Shown here piece by piece: positions 44,947 through 54,561 of a stretch of DNA of 64,000 nucleotides. Origin of the DNA: Kordiimonadaceae bacterium (GTDB lineage Bacteria > Pseudomonadota > Alphaproteobacteria > Sphingomonadales > Kordiimonadaceae); assembly GCA_017640725.1 (NCBI GenBank), contig JAEPQB010000001.1, positions 1,984,001 through 2,048,000 of the forward strand, written 5' to 3'. A program made the position numbers and the translations under genes. Position 1 is the first letter of the stretch. Every line of letters begins with the position of its first letter. The notes below the pieces were generated by a model. It was given only the letters and a program-made list of their open reading frames with translations. It had not been told where the DNA came from and did no database searches.

Positions 44947-45897
44947 TTACTCAAGTTTTTCCAGCACCACGCAGGCGATGATGATGTCTTGTACGGCAAC
45001 ACCGGTGAGATCAGCGATTGTGATGTCATTTTCGGTTTTGCGTCCTGCAGTTTGTCCGTTGATGATCGTGCCCAGTTCCAATGCATCTGTCTCAGTCATC
45101 AGACCTGCCGTCAACGCGTGATGGAGTTCGCCAGAACTCTTGCATTGCGACAGGCTGTCGACAGCCACTACGTCAGCCGATGCGAGCAGGGCAGGGTCAA
45201 GCTCACCTTTTGCCGGCGAGTCTGACCCCATCGCCGTGATGTGCGTGCCTGGTTTGACCATGTTTTTCATGACAAGCGGCGAATTGGCTGGCGTTGTTGT
45301 CACGATCAAATTGCTGTTTTCGCATACCTCTCTGACTGAAGAAGTGACAGTAACATTGAAGCCAAACTCAGTGATGTCTGCGGCTGCTGCTTTGGCTTTT
45401 CCCGCGTCTCGCGCCCAAAGATATGCCGTGCGGCAATCGGTGACCTGCCGCAAATAGTCGGCCTGCAATCGTGCCTGAACGCCAGAACCTATGATGCCAA
45501 TCGCCGAAACAGTTTTAGGGGCAAGGTATTTTGCTGCCAGCGCACCGGCAGCGGCCGTGCGGTGGTTCGTCAGTTCGCCTTCCTCAAGAAGCACAGCCTC
45601 CACCGCGCCGGTTTTTTGCGACATCACCAACATGCAGCCACCAAAGGGCGGTAGGCCAAGGGTTGGGTTATCAAAGAAACCTGTTGCCACTTTGATGACA
45701 AAGCGGTCTTCGCCCTTGATTGCGCCGTATTTGATATGCAGTTCGCCCCGGTTTTCCGGGAACAACAGTTCACCAACGGGCGGCACGTCAACTTTGCCAG
45801 CAGAATAGGCCGCAAACCCGCTGGCGATTTCGGATACCAAATCCACGTCTGGCAATACCGCCATAATCTGATCACGCGTGAATACCTTTGCTGCCAT
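44947..45897 (-). CDS. Ornithine cyclodeaminase / mu-crystallin family protein
   Basis: This 316-aa NAD(P)-binding enzyme has an N-terminal alpha/beta domain with FVIKVATGFFDNP and the VLLEEGELTNHRTAAAGALA region. The Rossmann fold follows with AIGIIGSGVQARLQADYL, and the end is DLTGVAVQDIIIA. Family members include ornithine cyclodeaminase, ketimine or imino-acid reductases, alanine dehydrogenase and EutC/BhcD. The specific reaction cannot be read. The ATG at 45897 lies 5 bp after the dehydratase gene, so they form a two-gene operon. It is embedded between nrdA and nrdB in opposite orientation. Confidence 0.88.
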   Translation of the reverse strand: MAAKVFTRDQIMAVLPDVDLVSEIASGFAAYSAGKVDVPPVGELLFPENRGELHIKYGAIKGEDRFVIKVATGFFDNPTLGLPPFGGCMLVMSQKTGAVEAVLLEEGELTNHRTAAAGALAAKYLAPKTVSAIGIIGSGVQARLQADYLRQVTDCRTAYLWARDAGKAKAAAADITEFGFNVTVTSSVREVCENSNLIVTTTPANSPLVMKNMVKPGTHITAMGSDSPAKGELDPALLASADVVAVDSLSQCKSSGELHHALTAGLMTETDALELGTIINGQTAGRKTENDITIADLTGVAVQDIIIACVVLEKLE

Positions 45898-45902
45898 CGA
45901 AG

Positions 45903-46883
45903 TTACTCTTCTTTGCTCAGGATTTGCTGCACCTGTTCGCGGCTGATGTTGCCACCGCACAGCAGTACGACAGATGTCTCGCCCTCAATCGTGGAGGCAA
46001 CCTGATGATACCCCGCGAGCGCGAGGGCAGCTGACCCCTCCACGACCATACCCTCATCAAAAGCGAGTTCACCCATGCAGGCTTCAATTTCCTCTTCGGT
46101 GCATTGAAGCAGGTGATCAACGGTTTCACAGGCAAGAGGCAAGGTAACCGTTGTTTCATCAATGCCGCCCGCCACGGCATCAGCAACTGTTGGCAAATGC
46201 TCAGTCTCGACAACCCGTCCTGCTTTGATTGAGGCATCTAAGGCCGCTGAATTTTTGGCGGACACGCCCCAAACTTTAGTCTTGGAATTTGCTATTTTCA
46301 GTACCGAGGCGATGCCACTGACGAGCCCGCCACCCCCAAGGGAAATGAAGATATTGTCGATTTGCCCGCCTCCAAAATCATCGAGTAATTCGACACCGAT
46401 GGTGCCCTGGCCCGCAATGATGTCTGGGTCATTGTAGGGCGAAATGTAAACATAGCCTTCACTGTCAGCCAGCTTTTGCGCCTCCATTTCAGAGGCACCT
46501 GCCTCTGCGCCAGCTACCACCACATTCGCGCCAATTGCTTTGATGCGCTCGAGTTTCAAGGGCGCAACATTCTCTGGCAGAACGACTGTCAAATCGGCAC
46601 CAAGATCAACCGCTGCCGTTGCAGCACCAATGCCATGGTTCCCCGACGACGCCGTGATGAAACGAGTACTAGTGCCCTCGCCATTTGCCATCGCTTTGCT
46701 GAGTTTGTTCATGGCACCGCGAATTTTAAATGATCCGGTTCTCTGGAAATTGTCTGCCTTGAAAAACAGGAAATCGGGGTTTTGCCGACTGGGAAAAAGT
46801 GGTGTGTGGATAATGCGATCTTTGATTCGCTCATGTGCATTTTGTGCAGATTTTGCCACCTGAGTGGGTGAAAGTTTGCTCAT
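45903..46883 (-). CDS. PLP-dependent threonine/serine dehydratase-like protein
   Basis: This 326-aa fold-type II PLP enzyme shows the Lys motif KADNFQRTGSFKIRGAMNKL, the SSGNHGIG phosphate loop region and the SLGGGGLVSGIA glycine loop. It is a dehydratase or racemase acting on Ser, Thr or hydroxyaspartate-like amino acids. The pairing with an Ocd-family protein resembles EutB-EutC and BhcB-BhcD. The ATG at 46883 follows AAGGGATG. It starts the operon with the Ocd gene and shares a 285-bp divergent promoter region with nrdB. Confidence 0.9.
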   Translation of the reverse strand: MSKLSPTQVAKSAQNAHERIKDRIIHTPLFPSRQNPDFLFFKADNFQRTGSFKIRGAMNKLSKAMANGEGTSTRFITASSGNHGIGAATAAVDLGADLTVVLPENVAPLKLERIKAIGANVVVAGAEAGASEMEAQKLADSEGYVYISPYNDPDIIAGQGTIGVELLDDFGGGQIDNIFISLGGGGLVSGIASVLKIANSKTKVWGVSAKNSAALDASIKAGRVVETEHLPTVADAVAGGIDETTVTLPLACETVDHLLQCTEEEIEACMGELAFDEGMVVEGSAALALAGYHQVASTIEGETSVVLLCGGNISREQVQQILSKEE

Positions 46884-47025
46884 GATTTCATCCCTTGCCC
46901 ATATCCCGATTGCGCTCAGTCTAATCGCTTCAACGCCAATTGAAAACGCCATTCGGGCTAAGCGTTTGAAACTGCTTGTGGTCTTGGAAAGACACTCTGG
47001 CGTGGGATAAAATATCTGTGGAAAA

Positions 47026-47041
47026 ACGCAAAATATAGTGT
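47026..47041. promoter_or_regulatory. NrdR box upstream of nrdB
   Basis: ACGCAAAATATAGTGT matches the NrdR consensus at 13-14 of 16 positions and lies 128 bp upstream of the nrdB start. A second box is uncertain. A related sequence, ATAAAATATCTGTGG, lies about 20 bp upstream. A GATTC site is at 47084-47088. Confidence 0.6.
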
Positions 47042-47168
47042 TTCAGCAATTCCCAACTACCAAGTGCAGTAGTATAGTCGTGTGATTCAGCGCACATGCG
47101 CAATTCCAGAATTTTGCATGCCTGGGCGGCAGGGGGCCCATGGTGTTTTGATTGAGAGGGGCTCGCCG

Positions 47169-48155
47169 ATGGAAACAACTGACGCACTTGAAAACAGTAA
47201 CTTGCTGACCGAACGCCATGTTTACAAACCGTTCAAATACCCTTGGGCGTATGAGGCGTGGCTCACGCAGCAACAGGTGCATTGGTTGCCAGAGGAAGTG
47301 CCGCTTGCCGAAGACGTACGCGACTGGGCACGCAACCTGAACGAATCTGAAAAGAACCTGCTTACGCAAATTTTCCGCTTCTTTACGCAAAGCGATATTG
47401 AAGTGAACAACTGCTATATGAAGCACTACACCAAGGTGTTTAAGCCAACTGAAGTGCAAATGATGCTGTCGGCCTTTTCCAATATGGAAACAATCCATAT
47501 CGCGGCCTACAGCCATTTGCTGGACACAATTGGCATGCCTGAAACTGAATATTCTGCCTTCCTGCGCTACAAGGAGATGAAGGACAAGTATGATTTCATG
47601 CAGCAATTCAACTCCGACGATCTGCGCTCAACTGCGATCACTCTTGCTGTGTTTGGTGCGTTCACAGAGGGCCTGCAACTGTTTGCAAGTTTTGCCATGC
47701 TGCTAAACTTCCCGCGCTTCAATAAAATGAAGGGCATGGGCCAAATTGTCAGCTGGTCCGTGCGTGATGAAAGCTTGCACTGTGACAATATGATCAAACT
47801 GTTCCGCACGCTCATTAACGAAAACCCGCACCTCTGGGATGACAGCCTTGAAAAAGAGCTGCTTGAAGCGTGCCAGACGATCGTGGAGCACGAGGACGCC
47901 TTCATCGACCTCGCGTTTGGCCTTGGCCCGGTTGAAGGCTTGGAAGCAGAAGAAGTGAAGCAATACATCCGCTACATCGCGGACCGTCGTTTGCTTCAGC
48001 TTGGCCTTGAAGAAGAATATCATGTGGAAGCGAACCCACTGCCCTGGCTCGACAGCATGTTGAATGCGGTAGAGCACACCAACTTCTTTGAAAACCGTGC
48101 TACGGAATATTCCAAAGCTGCGACTCAAGGCAGCTGGGACGAAGCATTCGCCTAA
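47169..48155 (+). CDS. nrdB: Class I ribonucleotide reductase, small subunit
   Basis: This 328-aa beta subunit houses the di-metal radical cofactor. The metal ligands are in FFTQSDIEVNNCYMKHY (Asp/Glu), SNMETIHIAAYSHLLD (Glu, His), GLQLFASFAML and RDESLHCDNM (Glu, His). It has no ATP-cone. The C-terminal tail that docks on NrdA is present (WDEAFA end). The ATG at 47169 follows GAGAGGGG. It carries its own NrdR box and is followed by a strong terminator. Confidence 0.95.
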   Translation: METTDALENSNLLTERHVYKPFKYPWAYEAWLTQQQVHWLPEEVPLAEDVRDWARNLNESEKNLLTQIFRFFTQSDIEVNNCYMKHYTKVFKPTEVQMMLSAFSNMETIHIAAYSHLLDTIGMPETEYSAFLRYKEMKDKYDFMQQFNSDDLRSTAITLAVFGAFTEGLQLFASFAMLLNFPRFNKMKGMGQIVSWSVRDESLHCDNMIKLFRTLINENPHLWDDSLEKELLEACQTIVEHEDAFIDLAFGLGPVEGLEAEEVKQYIRYIADRRLLQLGLEEEYHVEANPLPWLDSMLNAVEHTNFFENRATEYSKAATQGSWDEAFA

Positions 48156-48178
48156 GCAATCACTATTTGAAAATTGAC

Positions 48179-48222
48179 AGACGCCCGGACTTGAATACTC
48201 AAAACAGTCCGGGCGTCTTCTT
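48179..48222 (+). terminator. Terminator after nrdB
   Basis: AGACGCCCGGACT (48179-48191) and AGTCCGGGCGTCT (48206-48218) form a perfect 13-bp stem with a 14-base loop, followed by a T-rich stretch. Confidence 0.85.
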
Positions 48223-48285
48223 GTGTGGCGTAACTCGTGAGGCTAGCGAGGACATGCCGCCGAGTACGCCACCAGCCAAGTGACC

Positions 48286-49176
48286 TTACCAATCACTACT
48301 GAACTTCCAGAAAGCTGGCTGCCTGCGGGCCGGTCTGTCGACATGATCAAAGTCGTAGATGCCTGCACCTTCTGAATAGCGGTTGCGTGGACGCTCCTGT
48401 TCCAGGTGTTGCTGGGCCAGCGCCACATAAAACTGGTCAGCACGGGCATTCACTTTTCCAGCAAGAATATAAGCAAGCTTGCGCAGGCCGTTCGTGTGGA
48501 TTTCCTCTGCAAGCACGTCGCGGTAATGGCCGCCAGCCTGCGAAAACAGGCGCGCAACAGTGCTGTTAGGGTAATTCGCCGAAGGAGCAACGCCGCAGTT
48601 TGTCAGTGCCTGCAGGTTTTCGCCGTAGCGATAGCTATCGCTGGCGCTGATTTGCACTGCATCATGAAACGACCCTTCGCCGCGCAAACGAAACGAAAGC
48701 TGATAATCAGCGCGCGCTACGCCCTTTTCTGTTACGCGGGTGTAATAAGCGCGTTTGTGGTAGCCACATTGCCCGGGCGTATAGCGATAGCGCTTTTTGT
48801 ATTTTTTGTTTCGACGGTCCACATCTGTGATGTGGAATGACAGGTCATAGCCCGTGAGCTGTGCGCGAACCAGCATGTCTGCGTCTCTGCGGTTCGACAC
48901 AATCACAATGTTGCCTGGCAACAAATGTTGCATGCGGTTGCGAATATAATTGTCAGCCGCTTCAAAGCCGCTGTTGCGGCCAAGGCGCTCGCGGCCTTTC
49001 TGCAAATCGACATAAACTTTGAATGGGTGGCTTGAACGAAACTCGTGGCTGATCGGGTCTGCAACTGGCTGCACATAGCCGTGCGCCGAAGCACCTGCTG
49101 TCAGGCTGGAAGCCATCAACAGCGCGATGAAAGCCTTTTTGGGGCCAGGTGAGTTCGCTATGAGTTGCTTTAGCAT
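48286..49176 (-). CDS. Secreted hypothetical protein (~296 aa)
   Basis: I do not recognise the family. The N-terminus is a signal peptide (about 30 residues, ending ASAHG). The remaining part has many Arg, Tyr, His and few hydrophobic stretches, with short motifs such as YKKRYRYTPGQCGYHKRAYY and a pair of Cys. It is likely periplasmic. The ATG at 49176 was chosen since GGAGGA lies eight bases upstream. An ATG at 49203 lacks this. It lies between nrdB (convergent) and the secA gene. No operon partner is visible. Confidence 0.75.
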   Translation of the reverse strand: MLKQLIANSPGPKKAFIALLMASSLTAGASAHGYVQPVADPISHEFRSSHPFKVYVDLQKGRERLGRNSGFEAADNYIRNRMQHLLPGNIVIVSNRRDADMLVRAQLTGYDLSFHITDVDRRNKKYKKRYRYTPGQCGYHKRAYYTRVTEKGVARADYQLSFRLRGEGSFHDAVQISASDSYRYGENLQALTNCGVAPSANYPNSTVARLFSQAGGHYRDVLAEEIHTNGLRKLAYILAGKVNARADQFYVALAQQHLEQERPRNRYSEGAGIYDFDHVDRPARRQPAFWKFSSDW

Positions 49177-49271
49177 TATTTGTCCTCCGCTTGTCTGAGA
49201 CAAACCTAGCGAAGGACAACTGATTATTAGCTGATGCGAATGTTCATGTGCCGTTCAGGCGCCGAATCCGA

Positions 49272-52136
49272 CTACAGCTGGCCGTGACAATGCTTGAACT
49301 TTTTGCCAGACCCGCACGGGCACGGATCATTGCGCCCTACATTGGCAAAAGGGTTACTGGCCGGAGCAGGGCCTTGGGTCACACCCGCCATTTCGCCGTG
49401 GCAATGCTTGAATTTTTTACCGGAACCGCATGGGCAAGGCGCATTGCGTGGCACATCGCTCCATGTTGATGTGTCGTTCGGGTCCGGGCCTTCAAACACG
49501 TCTGATGCACCCCCGGCACCACCTGAAACGATACCGCCATCTGGGTTGGGGTGACTTGCTTGCAAGTCAGCAGGCGGCGGCGGTGCCGTCACATTCATCT
49601 GTGCAGATTGGCTGGCGAGTTCAATGCGCGAGAGAATCTGGGTCGTGGTCTCACGGATCTGATACAACATGCCTTCAAACAGGGTGAAAGCTTCCGTTTT
49701 ATATTCGTTCAGCGGGTCGCGTTGACCGTACGCACGCAGGCCAACACCTTGTCGAAGGTGATCAAGGTTTTGCAGGTGGTCTTTCCATTCCTGATCCAGC
49801 ACTTGCAGCAAGATATTGCGTTCGATCATCGCCTGCCAATAACCAGGGCCATCTTCATTTTCGCCGTCTGGGCGGGCGACAAATTGGTTTGTGGCTTCGG
49901 CTTTTTCGTCGATCATCTTGTCGGCGGCGGCTTCAAGACGGTCGATGATGATGTCGTCATCCACACCTTCTTCTTCCGCCCAATCGGTCACAGATACTTC
50001 CTGAAGGCCAAGGATGTTGTGAACATCTTCCTGCAGCGCTTCAATGTCCCACTGCTCTGGGTATGACTTGGGCGGTATGTGTTTTTCAACAATGTGCTGA
50101 ACAACGTCGTCGCGCATGTTTTTGATCGTGTCGGTGACAACTTCTGCATCCATGATCTCACGGCGCTGATCATAAATGACACTGCGCTGGTCGTTCATCA
50201 CATCATCATATTTAACTAGATTTTTCCGAATATCGTAATTTCTGGCTTCAACTTTTTGCTGAGCTTTTTCGATCGCCTTGTTAATCCAGGGGTGAATGAT
50301 GGCTTCACCTTCTTCAATGCCAAGGCGCACCAGCATGCCGTCCATGCGTTCGGGGCCAAAGATGCGCATTAAATCATCCTGCAGTGACAGGAAGAATTTC
50401 GTGCGGCCAGGGTCCCCTTGTCGGCCCGAGCGACCACGCAGCTGATTGTCAATCCGACGGCTTTCATGCCTCTCGGTCGCCATTACATAGAGGCCACCTG
50501 CCTCGAGAACCTTAGCTTTTTCTTCTTCGACCTCTTGGCGAATTTTTTCAGAAACTTTTTGGATTTTGGCTTCGTCTTCGATGCCAGCGGTTTCATCTTC
50601 GATCCGCATTTCGGCGTTACCACCCAGCTGGATGTCTGTGCCGCGGCCCGCCATGTTTGTTGCAATGGTCACAGCGCTTAATCGTCCAGCCTGCGCAATA
50701 ATCCCGGCTTCTTGCTCATGGAAGCGGGCATTCAAAACCTGGTGCTTGATCTTCTTTTTCTTCAAGAAGTCCGAAAGGAGCTCAGACTTCTCAATCGAAA
50801 CTGTGCCAACAAGGATCGGTTGGCCCTTCTTCTGAACTTCCGTGATTTCTGCGAGGATAGCGTCGAATTTTTCTTTCGACGTACGGTAAAACTCGTCATG
50901 TTCGTCAACGCGGGCAACCGGAACGTTGGTTGGGATTTCCACCACACCAAGACCGTAAATGTCCGCAAATTCCTCAGCCTCGGTAGCTGCCGTACCGGTC
51001 ATACCAGCCAGCTTGGGGTACATGCGGAAGTAATTCTGGAACGTGATGGATGCCATCGTCTGGTTTTCAGGCTGGATGGTGACGCCTTCTTTGGCTTCCA
51101 GTGCTTGGTGCAGGCCGCCAGAATAACGGCGCCCGTCCATCATACGACCGGTAAACTCGTCAATAATGATAACTTTATTGTCTTTGACGATGTAATCGGT
51201 GTCGCGCTCAAACATGGTGCGCGCTTTCAGCGCCTGATCCACATGGTGAACGATCTGTGTGTTTTCGTAATCATACAGATTGTCGGACTTCAAAAGTCCG
51301 GCGTCAGCCAGGATTTGCTCAATGCGCTCGGTGCCTTCTTCCGTAAGCGAAACGTTTTTAGACTTTTCGTCTTTCTCGAAGTCGTCTTCACCAATCTCGG
51401 CAAGGATTTTGTCGATGGCGATATAGAGCTCTGATTTGTCTTCTGTTGGCCCGGAAATGATGAGCGGCGTGCGCGCCTCATCAACCAGGATCGAATCAAC
51501 CTCATCCACAATTGCAAAAGCAAAATCCCGTTGCACCATCTCTTCACGGCGGTTTTTCATATTGTCGCGCAAATAGTCAAAGCCGAATTCATTGTTGGTG
51601 CCATAAGTAATGTCGCAGGCGTAGGCTTCTTGACGCTCGTCATCGGTTTTGCCTGGAATGATGACACCGGTTGTCATGCCGAGGAAGGCGTAGACTTGTC
51701 CCATCCAGGCGGCATCACGCTCTGCCAGATAGTCGTTCACGGTAACAACATGCACACCTTTGCCAGGTAGGGCATTCAGGTATGCGGCAAGCGTTGCAAC
51801 CAGCGTTTTACCTTCACCGGTTTTCATTTCGGCGATGCTGGTGTCATTGAGGACCATGCCGCCGATTAGCTGGACATCATAGTGGCGCAGACCAAGGGAG
51901 CGTTTTGCAGCTTCGCGGACAACAGCAAATGCTTCAGCGAGAAGATCATCAAGCTTGGTGCCGTCATCAAGGCGAGTTCGAAACTCCTGAGTTTTTCCTT
52001 TCAGAGCTTCGTCAGACAGGGCTTCCATCTCCGCTTCAAGTGCATTGATGGCGGCGATACGCGGCTCGAGTTTGGCCAGATATCGGTCATTGGCAGAGCC
52101 GAAGATTTTTTTCGCGATCGAGCCTAAACCCAACAT
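49272..52136 (-). CDS. secA: Preprotein translocase ATPase SecA with a doubled zinc-binding tail
   Basis: This 954-aa motor protein pushes preproteins through SecYEG. It begins [14 protein letters not shown], has Walker [20 protein letters not shown] (DEAD-like), [10 protein letters not shown] and [10 protein letters not shown]. The C-terminus is odd: the metal-binding SEC-C motif occurs twice, [17 protein letters not shown] and [17 protein letters not shown], separated by a ~20-residue linker rich in Pro/Ala. Most SecA proteins carry one. The two DNA copies differ at silent sites, so the duplication is not recent. Confidence 0.96.
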   Translation of the reverse strand: MLGLGSIAKKIFGSANDRYLAKLEPRIAAINALEAEMEALSDEALKGKTQEFRTRLDDGTKLDDLLAEAFAVVREAAKRSLGLRHYDVQLIGGMVLNDTSIAEMKTGEGKTLVATLAAYLNALPGKGVHVVTVNDYLAERDAAWMGQVYAFLGMTTGVIIPGKTDDERQEAYACDITYGTNNEFGFDYLRDNMKNRREEMVQRDFAFAIVDEVDSILVDEARTPLIISGPTEDKSELYIAIDKILAEIGEDDFEKDEKSKNVSLTEEGTERIEQILADAGLLKSDNLYDYENTQIVHHVDQALKARTMFERDTDYIVKDNKVIIIDEFTGRMMDGRRYSGGLHQALEAKEGVTIQPENQTMASITFQNYFRMYPKLAGMTGTAATEAEEFADIYGLGVVEIPTNVPVARVDEHDEFYRTSKEKFDAILAEITEVQKKGQPILVGTVSIEKSELLSDFLKKKKIKHQVLNARFHEQEAGIIAQAGRLSAVTIATNMAGRGTDIQLGGNAEMRIEDETAGIEDEAKIQKVSEKIRQEVEEEKAKVLEAGGLYVMATERHESRRIDNQLRGRSGRQGDPGRTKFFLSLQDDLMRIFGPERMDGMLVRLGIEEGEAIIHPWINKAIEKAQQKVEARNYDIRKNLVKYDDVMNDQRSVIYDQRREIMDAEVVTDTIKNMRDDVVQHIVEKHIPPKSYPEQWDIEALQEDVHNILGLQEVSVTDWAEEEGVDDDIIIDRLEAAADKMIDEKAEATNQFVARPDGENEDGPGYWQAMIERNILLQVLDQEWKDHLQNLDHLRQGVGLRAYGQRDPLNEYKTEAFTLFEGMLYQIRETTTQILSRIELASQSAQMNVTAPPPPADLQASHPNPDGGIVSGGAGGASDVFEGPDPNDTSTWSDVPRNAPCPCGSGKKFKHCHGEMAGVTQGPAPASNPFANVGRNDPCPCGSGKKFKHCHGQL

Positions 52137-52455
52137 ATATCATTTCCTAATTTCGTGTCGCTCGACCATGCGATTATTCAGTCGAATGTAAATCCGGCAA
52201 GCTGCACAATTGTGTGTGTGCAAAGACCGGAAATTATAGGTCAAAAATCCCTCAAAGAATGCAGGCACAGATAAGTATCCCCAAGGCTTCTGTCAACCTG
52301 CGGTGTGCTTTGGCTTAAACAAATTTCGGTGTTCAAACGAGTGCTTTTGCCTATTCGGCTTGCAATGCATGCTAGCGCACCTCACACTGCGCGCCGAAAA
52401 CGATTGCCCCGCAACGGTTCCAGGAAGCATGTGGGCGTTATTTTTAGAGGCTTAA
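52137..52455. other. 319-bp intergenic region between secA and argJ
   Basis: This divergent region must hold the promoters of secA and argJ. I see no gene or repeat and no clear terminator hairpin. An AGAGG ribosome-binding site lies before the argJ ATG. Confidence 0.6.
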
Positions 52456-53700
52456 ATGAGTATCACGACCAAAAGCCCGTTGGCTCCAGATACCTTCCCT
52501 AATTTGCTGCCGGTCGCGGGTGTTGAAATTGGTGCTGCGGCTGCTGGCTTGAGGTACAAAGACAGGCCTGACCTGATGCTGGCTCGGTTTACCGACGGCA
52601 CTGTTGCTGCCGGTGTGTTTACCAAAAGCAAAATGCCCGCTGCTCCTGTGGACTGGTGCCAGCAGGCGCTGAAAAACTCTCACGGGCGTGCACGTGCGTT
52701 GGTGGTGAATGCAGGCAACGCTAACGCTTTCACGGGATCAAAAGGAGCAAAAGCTGCTGCGAAAACCGCGGAAGCAACTGCGGAAATTATTGGGTGTGAG
52801 CCTGAGGAAGTGATGCTTGCCTCGACAGGGGTGATTGGTGAGCCACTGGACGTTTCTCAGTTTCCCAAATTTTTGGCCCGTATTCATGATGGTCTGTCAG
52901 GGTCGATGTGGAAAGAAGTGGCGCATGCAATCACGACCACGGACACATTCCCCAAGGGCAGTTGTCGCGTAGCAACCGTGGAGGGTAGGCCTGTTGTAAT
53001 ATCGGGCATTTCCAAGGGCTCCGGCATGATTGCCCCTGACATGGCGACCATGCTTGGTTTCATGTTTACGAATGCAAATATCAGCCAAGCTGTTCTGCAT
53101 GCTGTGCTCGCTAACACTGTTGATGACAGTTTCAACAGCATTACTGTGGATGGCGATACTTCCACAAACGACTGTGTGATCGCTTTTGCTACGGGCAAGA
53201 ATGCTAATACAGAGCTGATCACCGACCCTGCCGACCCGCGCCTTGAAGATTTTGTCGCTAAATTCAGGGAAGTGGCCACCGATCTGGCGCACCAAATTGT
53301 TCGGGACGGTGAAGGGGCACAGAAATTTGTGACGGTGGACGTAACAGGCGCAGAAAATGACGCAGCGGCAAAGCGCATTGCTTTTTCAATTGCCAACAGT
53401 CCGCTCGTCAAAACGGCGATTGCCGGCGAAGATCCAAACTGGGGCAGGCTAGTGATGGCCGTTGGCAAATCGGGTGAGCGCGCAGACCGTGACGGTCTTT
53501 CTGTTTGGATTGGCGAGCAATTGGTGGCGGAAAACGGCATGCTGAGCCGGAAATATACAGAGGCGCTCGCTGCGGACCATATGGCCACAGATAATATTCG
53601 CTTGAAAGTTGACTGTGCGATTGGAACGGGAAGCGCAACGGTTTGGACCTGCGACCTGACCCATGGTTACATCGATATCAACGCGGATTATCGCAGCTGA
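52456..53700 (+). CDS. argJ: Bifunctional glutamate N-acetyltransferase / ornithine acetyltransferase
   Basis: This 414-aa enzyme recycles acetyl groups in arginine synthesis, moving acetyl from N-acetylornithine to glutamate. It is made as a precursor that cuts itself before Thr198 in KGSGMIAPDMATMLGF, which is intact and gives alpha and beta chains. N-terminal GVEIGAAAAGLRYK and C-terminal AEWTCDL-like ends match the family. No signal. Single gene next to the 77-aa protein. Confidence 0.95.
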   Translation: MSITTKSPLAPDTFPNLLPVAGVEIGAAAAGLRYKDRPDLMLARFTDGTVAAGVFTKSKMPAAPVDWCQQALKNSHGRARALVVNAGNANAFTGSKGAKAAAKTAEATAEIIGCEPEEVMLASTGVIGEPLDVSQFPKFLARIHDGLSGSMWKEVAHAITTTDTFPKGSCRVATVEGRPVVISGISKGSGMIAPDMATMLGFMFTNANISQAVLHAVLANTVDDSFNSITVDGDTSTNDCVIAFATGKNANTELITDPADPRLEDFVAKFREVATDLAHQIVRDGEGAQKFVTVDVTGAENDAAAKRIAFSIANSPLVKTAIAGEDPNWGRLVMAVGKSGERADRDGLSVWIGEQLVAENGMLSRKYTEALAADHMATDNIRLKVDCAIGTGSATVWTCDLTHGYIDINADYRS

Positions 53701-53878
53701 CGCCCGCCATGCCGGCTTCCGGTCAAAGATTCCGCCTGTTCGTTTTGGCATCAAGCAATTATTGCCCATACCAAAGCTGCGCGCCACTTAACTCATTGAA
53801 AATAATACAATAAATATGTGGCACATCTCTTGAATGAGTAAGCGTGGGTTCGCCCGCTTAGCCAATTTGGAGAGTGTT

Positions 53879-54112
53879 ATGCCAAAGGTAAATCTGGATC
53901 TGCAGCTCAAGTTTTTGAGTGAACTCGAATCAGCGCTAACAGACGCGCTGGGTCGCTACGCAGACGAAAGTGATGAGAAACTTGCCGAGCTCGCGTACAT
54001 GCAAAAAGAAGTCCGCCGCGCCAAGCGTGTGATTTCCGAACGCATTGACAGCGACGATCAGCCGCGCCGCCGCTACCCAGCTGAAGGGTATCAGGAGGTC
54101 GCGTTCAGCTAA
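53879..54112 (+). CDS. Small charged hypothetical protein (77 aa)
   Basis: I do not recognise this protein. It is mostly predicted helix with heptad-like leucines (LDLQLKFLSELESAL) and alternating acidic and basic patches, ending in an Arg/Pro-rich tail. The ATG at 53879 has GGAGAG seven bases upstream. The in-frame ATG at 53834 lacks one. It lies between argJ and the Flp pilin with no operon evidence. Confidence 0.55.
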   Translation: MPKVNLDLQLKFLSELESALTDALGRYADESDEKLAELAYMQKEVRRAKRVISERIDSDDQPRRRYPAEGYQEVAFS

Positions 54113-54171
54113 GACCCGCTCAGCGGTTTCTCCAAAAATCTAGTCCAGCAGCCTGCGTCTCTTGTGGGCTG

Positions 54172-54441
54172 TTATCCGCCGCCATCATTCATCGCGGCGC
54201 TCACTTCTGCAGCTTCATCTCCGATTGTATCGAACAACAAGCTCACCAGATCTGCAAGAGCGCCAAGGCCCCCAGCCAGACCAATCGCCACAAGCCCTGC
54301 CAGAAGCCCGTATTCGACGGCGGTTGCACCGGAAGTGTTTTTGCAAAAAGCGCACAGACTAACCCGCAGTTTGAAACCTATGTTTCGGACAACAGCGAAG
54401 GGCCGCCGCCTGTCTGCAGAGTGCTCAATTGTGCCTGACAT
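54172..54441 (-). CDS. Flp/Fap-type pilin, orphan
   Basis: This 89-aa protein contains the Flp pilin hallmark, GATAVEYGLLAGLVAIGLAG, a type IVb prepilin cleavage and hydrophobic segment, near residues 38-57. The N-terminal leader is longer than usual (about 37 residues) and the C-terminal tail is short and acidic. Cleavage would occur after a Gly before ATAVEY. No cpa/tad pilus genes are visible in the window, so it is an orphan. It is convergent with the 77-aa gene and divergent from mutT. Confidence 0.82.
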   Translation of the reverse strand: MSGTIEHSADRRRPFAVVRNIGFKLRVSLCAFCKNTSGATAVEYGLLAGLVAIGLAGGLGALADLVSLLFDTIGDEAAEVSAAMNDGGG

Positions 54442-54561
54442 TGAGTCTATTCCTTGATTGCCTGATGCTCGGTTTGGTCCCGGGTCTACCCACAGTGAGC
54501 CGCAAATCTAAACAAGGTGTTAAAGCTTGTATTTGCCTAAAGTTAGCGCTACCTCACACCC

